From: Paralichthys olivaceus
Taxonomy: Eukaryota; Chordata; Actinopteri; Pleuronectiformes; Paralichthyidae
Assembly (NCBI RefSeq): GCF_024713975.1
Contig: NC_091102.1
Location: 10,483,001 to 10,547,000 of the forward strand
Direction: 5' to 3'
Length of the DNA stretch: 64,000 nt
Shown: positions 50,925 to 63,951 of the stretch, in pieces
How the letters are laid out: the number at the start of each line of letters is the position of its first letter
Numbering within the stretch: position 1 is the first letter of the stretch
The notes under the pieces: generated by a model
What the model was told of the DNA's origin: nothing
The model's database searches: none
Seen by the model: only the letters and a program-made list of their open reading frames with translations
Made by a program: the position numbers and the translations under genes

Positions 50925-51712
50925 TGAGATTTTGACACACAACAGTCACTGTAATGTTACTCGACACCATGTTGACATGAGGTTAGAGGAGAATGACTAG
51001 ACTGGCTTGAAAAGACAGAAAGGACTTAGATAACCACTCTTTGTAACTGTGGTGAGCAGAACAGCATCAGAAAAGCATCTGAGAATAATGCACAATATGT
51101 CGAGCCTTGAGGTGAACACGCTCCAACAGTAAAGACCATGTCAAACTTGAGTCAAGCCAACGACACTGACTCACCAACACTAGACAAGTTGAGGTTTAGG
51201 AAAACGTAACCTGGTCGGATGAATCAGGATTTCCTCTGAGGCTGCAGATAATAGAGTCATAGTTTGGATTTCACAACATGAATCCATGAACACAACAGTC
51301 CAGGCTGCTGCTGGTGGTGGTGTAATGATGTGAAGAAGGTTTTGCACAGTTTGAGCCCCTCATTACTAATCAATCATGATTTGGATGCCACAGCCTATCT
51401 GAGTATTATTAGTGACCATGTGAAGCCCGTTATGTTAACCATCTTGTAGTGGTTACTTCCAGCATGAAAATACACCATGAAAGTTTTCAGTGAACGTCAG
51501 TGGCTGACCCAGCCACAGGTCTGAATCCAGTAGAAAATGATTGGAATGTGGTGCAGCAGGAGATTTGTAACATGAATGTGCAGATTACAAATCTGCAGAA
51601 TTTATGTGATGCAAACATGTCTACACGGAGACGCATATCACAGGAATGTTTCGAACAATTTGTGAAATCAATGCAACAAAGCCATAACACACATTGCACT
51701 CACATAGCGTAA
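50925..51712 (+). mobile_element. Degenerate Tc1-like DNA transposon, copy 2
   Basis: Same family and direction as the copy at 36233-37090; both share AACAGTCCAGGCTGCT. The last part (51500-51712) still reads GLNPVENDWNVVQQEI and DANMSTRRRISQECFEQFV, the C-terminal end of a Tc1-like transposase. The rest is broken by stops and frameshifts. Confidence 0.75.
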
Positions 51713-51804
51713 TTCACAGTATACTTCAATGAAGAGGTTCACATAAAAAAAGATCTTGTACCATTTGAAATAGCAGCATTAAAACACTAATGAATACTAT
51801 TTGC

Positions 51805-51810
51805 ATGTGT

Positions 51811-51855
<45 letters not shown>

Positions 51856-51905
51856 TGTGCGTGTGTCTGTGCGTGTGTCTTTGCGTGTGTCTTTGCGTGT
51901 GTGTG

Positions 51906-51948
<43 letters not shown>
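51805..51948. repeat. Compound (GT)n/(GTGC)n microsatellite
   Basis: A long GT run changes into GTGTGTCTTTGC units, then GT again, then a GTGC run. Frames through it on both strands are artefacts. Confidence 0.95.
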
Positions 51949-52356
51949 CATGTGGTACATCTGTATGAATGTATAAAATATGTGTGTTATAATAAAATAC
52001 AACACACGATGGACAATTTTCTCAGCCAAGCTTGCAAGATGATTCGGAATGACAAACTTTTGCTGACTAGTTCCGCTGTTGTGTTGTTTTTGTGTACTCA
52101 CGTCGTGCTGCCATTCCCGACTTGGTCGCATTCCTATCCACATCAGCACATTGTCCTACCTTGATGTCATTTCTTCGGTGAGTCCCCTTAGTGTTGAAGT
52201 TGATGTGACAGTGAACCCTCTTGCCCTCATCAAGGAAACCAGGGAGAGGGGTCAATGAAGATGAAATTAATCCAACAAGTAAAAAGAAGATTCTTCCCTC
52301 GGTTCGTGCAAAGGAACGTGTGGATTCCTGAAAGTAAACACATAAAAAAGTGTTAT

Positions 52357-52610
52357 TAGGGCTGGGCAATATAAGACTTATTTCGCAAAATAAAAAAGGT
52401 TCTACATAATTTAATATAATGCTTATGACATAACACAATTGATCTACTCAGATTTGTAAAATGTTTTGTTGTCATTCTCTGCTCACAAAGAAGAATTTAA
52501 AGCACAAACTTCACTCTGGAGCAAAAATCACATTTTAAACTTTAAAACTAACAATGTGGTCATATACAGTGATATGATTTTTTTTCTTTACTTTTTATGG
52601 CTCAGCCCTA
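52357..52610. mobile_element. hAT-like MITE
   Basis: TAGGGCTGGGCAATAT at the left end and TTATGGCTCAGCCCTA at the right form imperfect terminal inverted repeats, 254 bases apart end to end. The GGGCTGGGC terminus is frequent in teleost hAT-type MITEs. No target duplication can be seen. Confidence 0.6.
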
Positions 52611-55600
52611 CTCACAATGTAGCAATAGCAGTTAGCAGCAAGCACTGAAACCCTTGTTACACTAGTTTCAGTTGTAGGCTCTGGTTATTGAATATGATTG
52701 ACTGACTTTCACTGTTTAATATCCAAGATGGAAACACTGACCAAAGAGAAAATGCTAACCCCAACAGTATAGAAGTGCGCCTTAACAATTCTTCCATACT
52801 TTTCATGGACCAACGTGTAAATCTTAAAATTACAGAATCACAGTTTCGATGATCACATCAGCTACAGGCTAAAGCGACAGCTTTAATCGCAGCTGTTGTA
52901 ACAAACAAACACAAGTACAGCAGCAGCTATTATCCCATGATATCAATTAAAGCATGGCAGTAACGGCAGACATTTCTGCACAGACAGTCAAAGTGTAGGG
53001 GACAAACATTAGTTAGGTTAGCATTAGCAGAAGTTAGCTAACAGGTGAGCTAACCGAATAAATGCTAACCTCCTTTATCTCCACACGAGATACATTTAGC
53101 ATTAGCTTGACAACAATTATTCCAAAACTGTGATACATGTCAGATGCTAATGAAATCAGCTGGTCGGTAGCAAAGCCACAGCAAACCCTAACAGTGTGTG
53201 AGTATTCATGCTGGGGTCATAACATGTGGCTCCATTAGGAGTTAGGCCTTTAAGCAACAATGTCACTGAAACATTAACATTAGTTAAAAACTAGATTAGA
53301 ATTCATCAATTACAAAACAAGTGATACACATGTTAATGTTTTATTTATGTAGAGAAGAGCAACGTTTAAATGTATTTAAACATTAAATCACATTTGAAGA
53401 CTTTACCTCTGCTCACCTGAAGATATTCAGCCCGTGCAACATGCTGGACTATACTTATAAAGAAGCAAGTCACACAGGCTTTCTTTTTTTCCCCAGGATA
53501 TATTAATTCTATCAGCAGCACAGTAACTTAACACACATGAACAGCAAACAGGAGTGGCTCCACAACTACTCCTTATATACCCTGTCAGTGATTAGGACCA
53601 AACCACCAGGGGGTAGCTCACTGTGGATAAACCTGAACATTTTGATAAATAGATTTACATTTTGTCGCATTATGTTTACAAATGGCAAAGTAACAATAGA
53701 GATAAACATCTATGTAACCACTACTTTCATGAAAATCTATTTCTTTTTTAAAAAAGAGACTCGCTCCCACTTTCTCTCCCCCTTCTTTTCAAACATGGTA
53801 CAACCAGGAAGTATAAAAGGATTTCAAATCCCTTGTCACTGTTTTGCTTGATAGAGAACAATTGTTTGACACGTAAGAGAATATTTTGGATTTGCAACGG
53901 ACCACACCTGCCTGGGTTTGGTTACAGGTAAAACTGCTCATGTGTGATTCATACTTTGTGTGGTTGTGATGGCTGCCAAGAACAACTGTGCAAACACAAA
54001 CACTTAAGATAAAATGCAACACTGTGATATGAACGGAGAATCTCCACAAGTTTGTTACTTGTGCTGGAGGCAAACATTTCATATCCTCACAGGTAGTAGG
54101 GAAACAAAGAAGTATATCACTGACTTTGCTTTAAATAAAGTGGAACATGACTCAGTTTTGGCATCTGTCTTGTCTTCATTTCAGGCCCTCAGTGATTCAA
54201 GACCACCTGAGAAAAAATACCTGGAGCTCAATCCAGTCACCTGCTGCCCAAATGACTGTGTATCCATTAGCCATACATCGTGTATATAAACAGTACCTTT
54301 AGCTAGTAGTATGTGGCAGCATGTTGTGAAGACCATGTACATGGTTATATACTGTATTTGCAACTCCTCAAAAACAACACATTGGGGTAATGGTAACCTA
54401 CCCATGGAGTCCTAACAACACTTTTATTGTAAATCTGAATTGATTGAGCTTTGAGTGACATTTGTTGTATGATTTCTCTTTAACACTTTAATGTGAATTT
54501 GTCTTCAGATTTTGAACTTTTGTTTGCATACCCTCATACCCACTTAAGTACTATTGCCATTAAAGGCTAAAATGCCACAGATCAAAATGTGCCTGTCATG
54601 ACCAAAAATAAAAAAATGTATATGAAATAATTGTATAAAAATTCAAAATGTATTGAATACCACCTCAGCTGTTAACATTCAAATTTGATTTCTTTACGTG
54701 CAGCATCTATTTCACCCTGAATGGAAAGTTTAACAGGTTAATTTAAAAATAATGGTGTTCATCAAAGCATATAAGTGTATATGTTTTTTGTCATCACAGA
54801 GATCCACATGGTAAAAAGGACAAAGTGCTGCCAACTAATGAGGCTTCAGCAGAGATAATCAGCCTTAGGGCACCATTTGGCCTCAGTGGGTTTCTGTGGT
54901 CACTGCATTTGTGGTGTGTGTTGGCTCTGTTGAGGCTTCATGATGACTACACATGTTGATGCAGTGGTGGATACAGTTAGGGAGAGTTAGATGTTGGACT
55001 GTTTAGCTAAGCCTTTTATTTAAACTGCAGCTTTTCTCGGTAGAGACTAAAATATCTCAAAATCTAGATTGGCACAAAATGTTGTCATGGTCCCCGAAGC
55101 ATGAAGCCTTATTTACTCAGCTGATTCCTTGACATTTCCTTTAATCTGACTTTAAGGTTGACACATTAGGTTTTTCAACAATTATTGTATGGATCGCCAT
55201 TAGATTTTGTGTAAATATCCACATATAGTGCCCAGAGGCTGAATTGCAATGAAATATATTGTCTTAAAATAGAAAATGGTAATTTATCCCTTTAACCTCA
55301 GATTACTGGGGTCTGAATCATGGATTATCTGGACTCTTTTAATGAGGAATTATGTGAATCAGTTGGATAATGAGGTAAATATTGGCAGGAGTCACATTTT
55401 CTGCACATAAAACAATGCAGCAAGATTTATGTTGATTTAAAGATATTGTAAACCAGAGCACTTTCTGACACGTGGAGTATTTTCATTTCTTTTTAGAAGA
55501 TTTCTCTAAAATAAGAGAAGAAAGTCCCTTTACTGGTATTACGTTTCAAATAAAAAATTATCCAGGTGAGACAACGCTCATCTGTTTTTTCATCTGCATT

Positions 55601-55647
55601 ATTTTTTAAACAGTAAAAGACTGGACTTAACCGTCATTAAAGCAAGT
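52611..55647. other. evx2-lnpa intergenic DNA, lnpa side
   Basis: Contains GCTAAC/GTTAGC-rich sequence near 53000-53160 and a CTCF-like core at 53603-53619. No gene recognised. Confidence 0.4.
53603..53619 (+). promoter_or_regulatory. CTCF-like core motif
   Basis: CCACCAGGGGGTAGCTC is a close match to the forward CTCF core (CCACCAGGGGGC). Predicted by eye only. Confidence 0.4.
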
Positions 55648-56306
55648 GTCTCCTGTCCCTGCAGCTACCTACTGTCCCTGCAGCTTTCTACTGTCTTTGC
55701 AGCTATCTACTCTCCCTGCTGCAGCTCTTGTCCCCCTGCAGCTACTGTATGTATGTTTGTACATTTTTATTACATTTTGTAAAGAATACTTGCACTATTT
55801 TCTATTTTTATATATTTCTTCTATTTCTTTTAATACTATTTTACTTTTTAATATTTGTATGCCGGGAGACTGAAAAACAAAGTAAGAATTTCATTACATG
55901 CTGTAAACTGTGTTTATCTGCTGTGTATATGACAATAAACATCTTGAATCTGTATGTCTTGTCCCCCTGCAGCTGTCTCCTGTCCCTTCTGCAGCTCTTG
56001 TCCCCCTGCAGCTGTCTCCTGTCCCTGCTGCAGCTCTTGTCCCCCTGCAGCTGTCTCCTGTCCCTGCTGCAGCTTTTGTCCCCCTGCAGCTGTGTCCTGT
56101 CCCTGCTGCAGCTCTTCCCCCTGCAGCTGTGTCCTGTCCCTGCTGCAGCTCTTGTCCCCCTGCAGCTGTCTCCTGTCCCTGCTGCAGCTCTTGTCCCCCT
56201 GCAGCTGTCTCCTGTCCCTGCTGCAGCTTTTGTCCCCCTGCAGCTGTCTCCTGTCCCCCTGCAGCTCTTGTCACCCTGCAGCTATGTCCTGTCCCCCTGC
56301 AGCTCC
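55648..56306. repeat. 39-bp minisatellite, split by an insertion
   Basis: From 55959 to about 56306 the unit CTTGTCCCCCTGCAGCTGTC plus TCCTGTCCCTGCTGCAGCT (39 bases) is repeated about nine times with small changes. Degenerate units also lie at 55648-55745, left of the insertion at 55753-55957. As 39 is a multiple of three, all frames stay open in places, giving false proteins on both strands. Each unit contains a pyrimidine run followed by CTGCAG, which resembles a splice acceptor. Confidence 0.9.
55753..55957 (+). mobile_element. Retroposon 3' fragment inserted in the minisatellite
   Basis: About 200 AT-rich bases ending in ATGACAATAAACATCTTGAA, the usual end of teleost L2/Rex-like LINE tails. 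CTGTATGT stands on both sides (55745-55752 and 55950-55957), as expected for a target-site duplication. Confidence 0.65.
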
Positions 56307-57215
56307 AGGACACTCCCCCATCTTGGCTTACACACCCTCTGTTAAAGAGTGTCCGGCTACAGGCTGCTCAAACCTGAACAGCTCAGCTCAGAAGGTAAAC
56401 TGCTTAATTCCTTAACATGTCCGTGCTAGTGCTCAACTTCTCCGTCTGGTTATTGGACTTTTCTCGCCAATTTAAATCCCGGGGGCTAACGTCAACTAAC
56501 TTAAGTTCGCACTTCTGTGTATGCTAGAGCTACAAGCTAGCAGTTAGCTCCCCACGGTTAGCTCGTGTTACAGCGGCGCTAACTCTTATCAGTTTGCTAA
56601 CTGCGTGTAAGAAGCAGGTTTAAAAGTGATGTAGGAAAGGTTAGCTGCATGTGGATGTGACATGGCTTCTCTGTGAGGTATCTGGCACCGTTAGGTTAGC
56701 TCTGCCTTCAGCAAACATCGCCATGAAATGTCAGCTGCCTCCGGACTCTAGTTTTGAAGTTTGCTAACTCAAGTTAGCAGCAGGTTGTTTAGCTTGGTCA
56801 CTCCACGCTGTTTGTGTTCAACCCAACAAAACACCACGACGGGTTGTGTTGTTATTATTGGTTTGTGTAAAGCAGTTGTTCATTGTGTGTGTTGCTGTGA
56901 GATCGTAACCCAGACACGAGTCCTACAGAGCACCTCACTGCAAGTTCTCATGTTTCAGTTTTATTGACATAATGTTGTGGTGTGGTGCTGTGACATCGAG
57001 CACACTTTACACCAAACTGTGTTTGAACTGTTAAGCTCATTAATAAACCTGTTTCTTATGACTGCAAATGGAGGGATGAAGGTTTAAAAACCTCAGCTAA
57101 TCTAAAGCAGCTTGATCAGAAACATTATATGAGTGTTGTGTTTCAGTGCTTCATTTTCAGCTTCATGCATGTAATCAGTAAAGTGTTTATTGAACCCATT
57201 CACTGTTGTCAACAG
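56307..57215 (+). promoter_or_regulatory. Probable lnpa promoter and 5' noncoding region
   Basis: The sequence between the minisatellite and the first coding exon. It is relatively CpG-rich near 56440-56720 with several GCTAAC motifs. Donor-like sites at 56394 (AAG/GTAAAC), 56605 and 56676 could end a noncoding first exon that joins the acceptor before 57216. Which is used cannot be decided here. Confidence 0.45.
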
Positions 57216-57271
57216 GTGGAGAGGAAACCTGAGAGTAAGGAACAGAATACCTTCAACTTCTCATCGCCAAC

Positions 57272-60200
57272 ATGGGGGCTGCTGTCTCACGGTGGAGGGT
57301 TCGTCTTTAAACCTTTACTGAGTTTGTCTTTCTACTTATTAGTGTTGTAATGTAAATAATGGAACTGCATATTCACTGGCACAATGTTTGTTTTCTTTGT
57401 TAGAGAATAAGTTTAATTAAAACCGTGGAAGATTATATTTGGTATTAACATGAACCACACCACATCACACTGGATAGATCTAGATAAATGATCACAATTC
57501 AGATGTTTATGTTAATGCTCCCCCTGTCACCACCATTCCCACGTATAGTGCCATGCACAGACTAACTTGTTTCACGAACAGAAGAACACACGTATACAAA
57601 AGTGGGAAGATTGAAACAGGAAGTTTCCAGATCTTTTAAGGAAGTTGATTACACAATCGAGGGCAGTTGATATGGCAAACGTTGAGATATTTTTCCACTG
57701 ACATGGATTTTAAAATGTCTGTCTTGCAGGCTAAACCCTCCACTGTAGAGCTTTTGGAAGGAATCGATAAGGTATGTTCAATCCCACATTGACTTAACAG
57801 ATTACTGTTTTGAATTGTCTTAACACTTTTTGTTTTAACATCATAGTTAAAAATATGACTTTTTCTCTTATTACATTTGCATGGGGTGTAAGACAACATG
57901 CCATAAAATGACTGAAGCACTTTGTAGCTTTTACTGCCTCAGCTGCACAGTGGGACCAGTTTACAATACAGTAACATTGACAAGAAACATTTTCACCAAC
58001 ATTAAAAACAATTGGTTTGCATAGAGAGATGTTAAAAGTGTTAAGTTCTCTTTTATTGTACAGTCAGATCATTGGTTTTTGAATTGGAAACAATGCTGTG
58101 GAGGAGAGGTTGTATCAGCACGCATCATCTTTAGACCATAAGCAAATGCATCTATGAATGCCAAATCCTCATTTGCTGACTGATGGGGCTTTAGTGCTCT
58201 TCTGCAGTCAAGCGGGTGTTAGGCTATTTTGAGCACCTGCCCTTGGAGCAAGAGACACTGCACAAACACTGAATAGGTCAAGTTGTGCTGAAATAGTAAA
58301 GAGACGAATGTTGGGTGCATTGGGTTCTTCATCTCATGGCAGAATGTTTTGAACATTCTAATATTACACTTGCATGGTTGCGCCACACAAACACATGCAT
58401 GATGTACTGCACCACTGAATGTGAGATCAGTTTTTCCACTGCTTAGAGTGACAGACACACATGTTACAGTAGAACCATAGTGACCAAGAGTGGGTCCTGT
58501 TCTTTCCACTAACTATTTTTGGACGGGTCAACCAGCACTGTAAAGCAGTGGTGTAACATGTGAATTAAAATATATCAAAATATGAGTGAGTCATTTGTTA
58601 TTTGAAAAAAGAATAGTCTTTTCTGCTGGAAGGGAATTCTGATCATAATTAGACCAAAACAACTTAGGTATGCTCGCAGTCATTCATTTAATGATATTGC
58701 TGTCAAATGCTACATTCCTATCTTTTAAAATGTCATGACCCGCTAAGGAAGTTGGTGTTCATTGTGACAAGTTTAGCAGTTCATTTGCTTCCATTTACAT
58801 CTATGTAAAGGCATGGCCCTCATGCACACTGTTGGGAAAGGTGGTGTCAATGCAGTGGTGATTTGCATTATGAAATACTTAGTTGCAAGTTCGCCGACAA
58901 CAGGTCAAATAATCTTAGTTCAGTTTCAAACTTGTCCGACTGTACAATATCCTCAAGCCACAACCTGTACTACATTTAAATTGGATCAGAGTAATATGTT
59001 CAGATAAGTTAACAATATAGATGGAGCCCCAAGCCTCACTGAAAAGCCTCCTTGGAGACTTTATTGATCCAGACCTGAGAGAAGGAACACACATGTCACC
59101 GTGGAGTTCATTTGAATTACCCAGGTGTTGTGTGGTGCTGTTGTCACCCTTCCATAATATTATTATGAAAACTAAGTAAGATGGAAGTTGACTTATAATA
59201 TCTAGCTAACTGAACACTTGTTTATTTTTTCCACAGAATATACAGAAACTTGAAGAATATGGTGAAAAGTATCAGAGGCAGTTGAAGATTTGGGTCGGGC
59301 GACTGCTTCTCTACTCCTCTCTTCTCTTCTTGTTAACATGTATCGTCGTGTATTTCTGGTACCTGCCTGAACAGTTAATGGGACAGTTCATATTGTCTCT
59401 TCCCTTCCTAATATTTCCCTTATTGTGAGTATACGTGATGGTCAGTCACATTTTTACTTCGCTTGAAAAAATACCAAATAACCATAATTATGTTTTCCCT
59501 TTTCTAGAGTCTGGTTACTTCGAAAAATCCTTATAATATTTTTTTCAAGAAGAACTGAAAAAAATAGTAAGGTCTTTTTTGCTATTGATACAAACATTAT
59601 TACACAATTATGTTTTTACAACTGGTGTTTAATTTACTGAATGTTTCTTTTCCAGATGAAAAATTAGAGGATCTTAAAGTGCAAAAAAGGAAAATTGTAA
59701 GTTTCATTCTTATAGTTACTTATTTCACTTGTATCTTTGTCTGTTCTGTCAAGAAGAGTACTGATAATCACCTCTCATCATTTATCTTTTACCACTGTTA
59801 CGTTATAATGTTCATTTGTTGTGATATAAAACTGAGGTTCATTTAGCAGTTTAAAAAAAGTAATTTTCATCATACGAAGCAACACCCTTTACAAAAAAGA
59901 AATTAAATATTAAGCTTATTAAGCCCATGTGTAGCACAAACAAAATATTATTTCAAATGTAATGGTCAAAGGATAATTTGTGTTTTCCTTCATAGTCGAA
60001 AATGTGCTTTATGTAGCAGAGATGATGATCTTTGTAGAAAAAATGATGCCTCACCAAAACTGTATAAGATATATGTATATGGATCCTTGTCAAAGTCTGC
60101 AAGATGCATATCATATTCATAATTATATATGTATATTATATATTGAAATGTTAAGATACACAAAACACGCTGTTTAGTCGCAGTAGTGTCCATAACAAAA

Positions 60201-63200
60201 TCATTACAAAAATTGCACAGTATCTTTAAACTTTTGATCTTCAGCCTGCAAATATTCTCTCCTGTCCTTGAAATCAGCGTTTAGCTTGAGAAAACTACAA
60301 AGTAACATTTCCAAAGGCAGCTGTCACACATGTGGCTGAGATAAGTGAGAGAACCATGTTATATAACTTATCTTTGTAGAACACATTGTAATTTTGATGT
60401 GTCAGGATCTCCAGTTTTTCTGAAAGTTACACAGGAAGCCTCGCAGTGTTCCCCTTTTTGATCCTCTCAGCATTTAGCAGCTCGATACTTGCTCGTACAG
60501 TCTTGCTGATCCAGACAGTGTTTGATCGGTACAGTACCTTAACCCAGTAAACCACTCCGCTAATGCCACTTTAATTAATAGCATTTAGTGCCGCAAAGAA
60601 ATAAATCTGAGAAATTGCTTGTCATCCTCCGTCAAGTCTAATAACTTTCAATAATTAGGGCTGATGGATTTTCACACTCTCCATTATCGAAGTAGTGAAT
60701 GTAATTATTCTTCATATCATATGTAAACATTTAGAAACGTTTGACTAATGTTAAACAAAGTTGTACTATGTGGTGAAGTTTCTGGTGGCCTCTATTAGTC
60801 ACGTTGAGTTGTAATGTTATGAAAGGTGATTTATAATAAATTGTTTGTAACATCAGATGATCATCTTCTAATTACTTGGCAATAGACCTTTTATTATAGC
60901 AATCATTTTTAGGGGAAGGTTTTGAAGAAAAAAAACTGAATCTGTCCTGTAATACTTAATTTTTTTGCAGCTTGAAGATGTTATGGAAAAAGAGACTTAC
61001 AAGAATGCTAAAATGATTCTGGAGAGATTTGATCCTGATTCTAAGAGGAAAATGGTGAGTTTTTGTACTTATTGATAAAAGTTTGGTCTAATTGTGTTGG
61101 ATACGTTTATATAAACTCTCGTTATCTGTGTAAAGGAGCTGGAATCTACTCCAGTCGGACCTCAGATGACTCCAAAACCAGGACAAGGTAGTAATGCATT
61201 CTGAAGAAATAACTGATTTCCCTCTGTTCCTCTGGCATTTCATACTGGTGTTAACCAACCTGCGTTGTTGTGTGTATTTAGAAATCCGCCACCGCAATGT
61301 CATCCCAAAAACCCCACAAGTGGTGGTGAATTCTGTGAGCAGCGCTGCCGCCGCCCGCCCTCCTCTTGCTTCTGGGCCCACCTATCCTGGACGAGCTTCC
61401 CACTCTGCTCCTGGTGGACCCCCAGAGAGGAGCCTGTCGGCTATCGCTGCTCAGCAGAGCTTGATGAGGAGGCCTGTGACCCCGGGAACACCTGTTCCAG
61501 GAGTTGGTGAGTTACCTCCACACAGGGGGACCACATCATAATGTGGTCGATTAAGGTGTGATTTACTCTTCCCTGGCTCTGTGTCCCCGGTTGCTCAAGG
61601 CCCTGTGGTGTGTGTTGTCAGCGAGGGTGGTGTATGTTACACATTAGTTGTAATGGGTAATTGTATGAATGTAGTTTTTAAATATCTTATTAAAAGGTTC
61701 AACCTTCCTCAAATAAGTGTGAAGTTGTGAACTTGCATTATAAATCGCTTTTGAGATGAACATTGCTTGTGCTTCACATCTTTTAAAGATTTCAAAAACC
61801 AACCATCAAGCACAATGATGAAGTTTCCATACAGCAGTTGTTGTGTATCGAAGACACCTGTGCAGTGTAGAGGTGTTGAATATTCAATACAAATTATTTC
61901 TGGACTATGAACACTCAATAGAAGATGCAAATAAGTGCAAACAGTAAAGGAAATGTGTTCCAAGAGGAAGCTGCATGGTGTAATTGCCATGTGGAATGCC
62001 AACTGTGAAGTTTGCATGAAGCAGGATTACATTAACTGTGATTAATTAGCCAGACCTGCGTTGTTCTCTGGGCAATGGTGTTGGAATCTCACTAAATGTC
62101 TTTTAATGCTTGGTGAAATTGCCTTTGGCATTGGGAACCCCTCACAAATGGTTTACATGACTTGATGTTATCACCTGCTTCTGTCGAAAATTGAAAGTGA
62201 AAAGCAATTTGATACAAAGAGTCACCACAGAGTTTCCATATGTTGGTAAATTAATAACCAGCAGGATGCTGAGACTCTGCCAAGTCTCACAGAAATGACC
62301 AGTCATCTTCCTATGATTGCTCTTGATGTTAGATTATATTAATTACTACACACCGACTCTGTGGGGATTCTGGACGTGCTTTGCAAGTAAGATCCAGTGT
62401 AAAGTCTTTAAAGAAAAAGAGGCGTGTTCTGTAACATTCATCATGGTTTGTGCAGTAAACTGTGAATCTGAGGCTCAGCTATTTCAAAGAGGGGCCTGTT
62501 TACTGCAGTTTGTATTCAAGACTGCAGACTGTGACCACCTCTGGTATTGTGTTTTAACAGGGATGCATCCTCCAGGTCCGCCCCTGGCCAGACCAGTGCT
62601 CCCAAGGGACAGAGGTGCTATGGACAGAGTCATTGAGTATCTTGTTGGAGACGGCCCTCAGAACAGGTACACAACTTCTGTCTTTAAGTATAGACCGACT
62701 GATTTATTGGTAGGTTGATGAACTCGGACAATATGAGCTGTTCGCAGACATATCACTATCAGCGTTTATGTTAACTGATATGAAAACTTTTATTTTATAG
62801 AATTAATAAGATTTTCATTTATGTTTACATTTTACATGAAAAAATTTATTTTCTAAATTTCAAGTTCTATATAATTGGTTGTATTTGTGTATTTCTTCTT
62901 GTTTGTAGTTATTTATAATAAAGTTGTTGGTTAAACTGTAAAACTAGCTTCAGTTATATTTCTTTGTCATAACAACAACTCTTAATATCTTTGAATCGGC
63001 CTCTATAGTTGTATTGAATTGTTTTTACTGCATAACATAGGTATCAGCATTGTTAATTGTTCATCAACAGTTTCTCATGCATATTACTAAAACAGTGAAA
63101 TGTTGCTGTACCTGAAATAACTGAATTTAAAACATTTTACGTAATAGAAATCTGCCAGCTAAGGACAGTACGATTGTATAAATGTTTCATGTACTGTACA

Positions 63201-63951
63201 CTGTCCTCACTGGATGTCTTTCCTCCCCTACAGATATGCTCTCATATGTCAGCAGTGTCTGTCCCATAACGGAATGGCAATAAAAGAGGAGTTTGAATAC
63301 ATTGGTAAGACTTTAGGAAACACAAATTCAATTCAATTTTATTTGTACATCAGCAAACCACAACATGCATCTCGAGGCTCGAGGTTTTCATTATACAGTT
63401 CCCACAATGAGCCAACACTTTGTGACAGTGGAGAGATAAAAAAAAAAAAAAAAACAGGAACTGAGGATGGGCAGCCATCTGCCTCGACCGGTGAGGAGTT
63501 GAGGAGAGCAGAGAAATCACTGTCACTCTCCATCTCACACTGTGCACTGTAGCATTTGGCAGTGTAGTATATCATATGGTCTTAAATGCCTCTGCCACTA
63601 CCGACCCCTGTAAGCAAAAACGGCTGAAGATTGAATATGCAAACCAGTCGTACCCATCAATTTGAAACGTTTATGCATCTCGGGCATGTTTTGTCATTGG
63701 TTCATATTCATGTATATTTATCTATGTCTGTGTGAGAGTGTATTAGTGCGGTGACATTAACTACATGTCTTGTTTTATTCTTGTTGTTGTTTCAGCGTTC
63801 CGCTGTGCATATTGTTATTTTTTGAACCCTGCGAGAAAGACCAGGCCTCAGGCGCCCAGTCTCCCCATGGTCGCCGGAGAGCTGAAGATGTCATCAGAGG
63901 CATCCTTCCAATCGTCTGATGCTGATGTAGACGACGAGCAGTCTAGTTTAG
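57272..63951 (+). CDS. lnpa: Lunapark (ER three-way junction protein), partial at 3' end
   Basis: Lunapark stabilises three-way junctions of the tubular endoplasmic reticulum. Coding exons: 57272-57298 (exon from 57216), 57730-57771, 59237-59424, 59508-59566, 59656-59696, 60971-61054, 61136-61187, 61282-61506, 62561-62666, 63234-63304 and 63796-63951. All have GT/AG ends and join in frame, giving 350 residues; the C-terminus lies beyond the edge. MGAAVSRWR has Gly2 and Ser6, fitting N-myristoylation known for the family. Two membrane segments lie near residues 46-66 and 75-97, and a coiled coil at about 99-133 (TEKNNEKLEDLKVQKRKI). A proline-rich linker precedes the Cys4 zinc finger C280-x2-C283-x18-C302-x2-C305. 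The HoxDa linkage suggests the a-copy. Confidence 0.96.
57772..59236. other. lnpa intron
   Basis: 1.5-kb intron between the second and third coding exons. No gene or clear repeat recognised. Confidence 0.6.
59697..60970. other. lnpa intron
   Basis: 1.3-kb AT-rich intron; nothing recognised. Confidence 0.6.
61507..62560. other. lnpa intron
   Basis: 1.1-kb intron; nothing recognised. Confidence 0.6.
62667..63233. other. lnpa intron
   Basis: AT-rich intron; nothing recognised. Confidence 0.6.
63326..63495. repeat. Dispersed teleost repeat in lnpa intron
   Basis: AATTCAATTTTATTTGTACA at the start, CAGTTCCCACAATGAGCCAA and ACTTTGTGACAGTGGAGAGA inside, and GCCATCTGCCTCGACCGG at the end match a common fish interspersed repeat. 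It also holds a poly-A run. Class not assigned. Confidence 0.6.

Noticed and set aside
55894-56415. Long repetitive proteins on both strands
   Set aside because: The 39-bp repeat unit is a multiple of three and lacks stops, so frames stay open by repetition alone.
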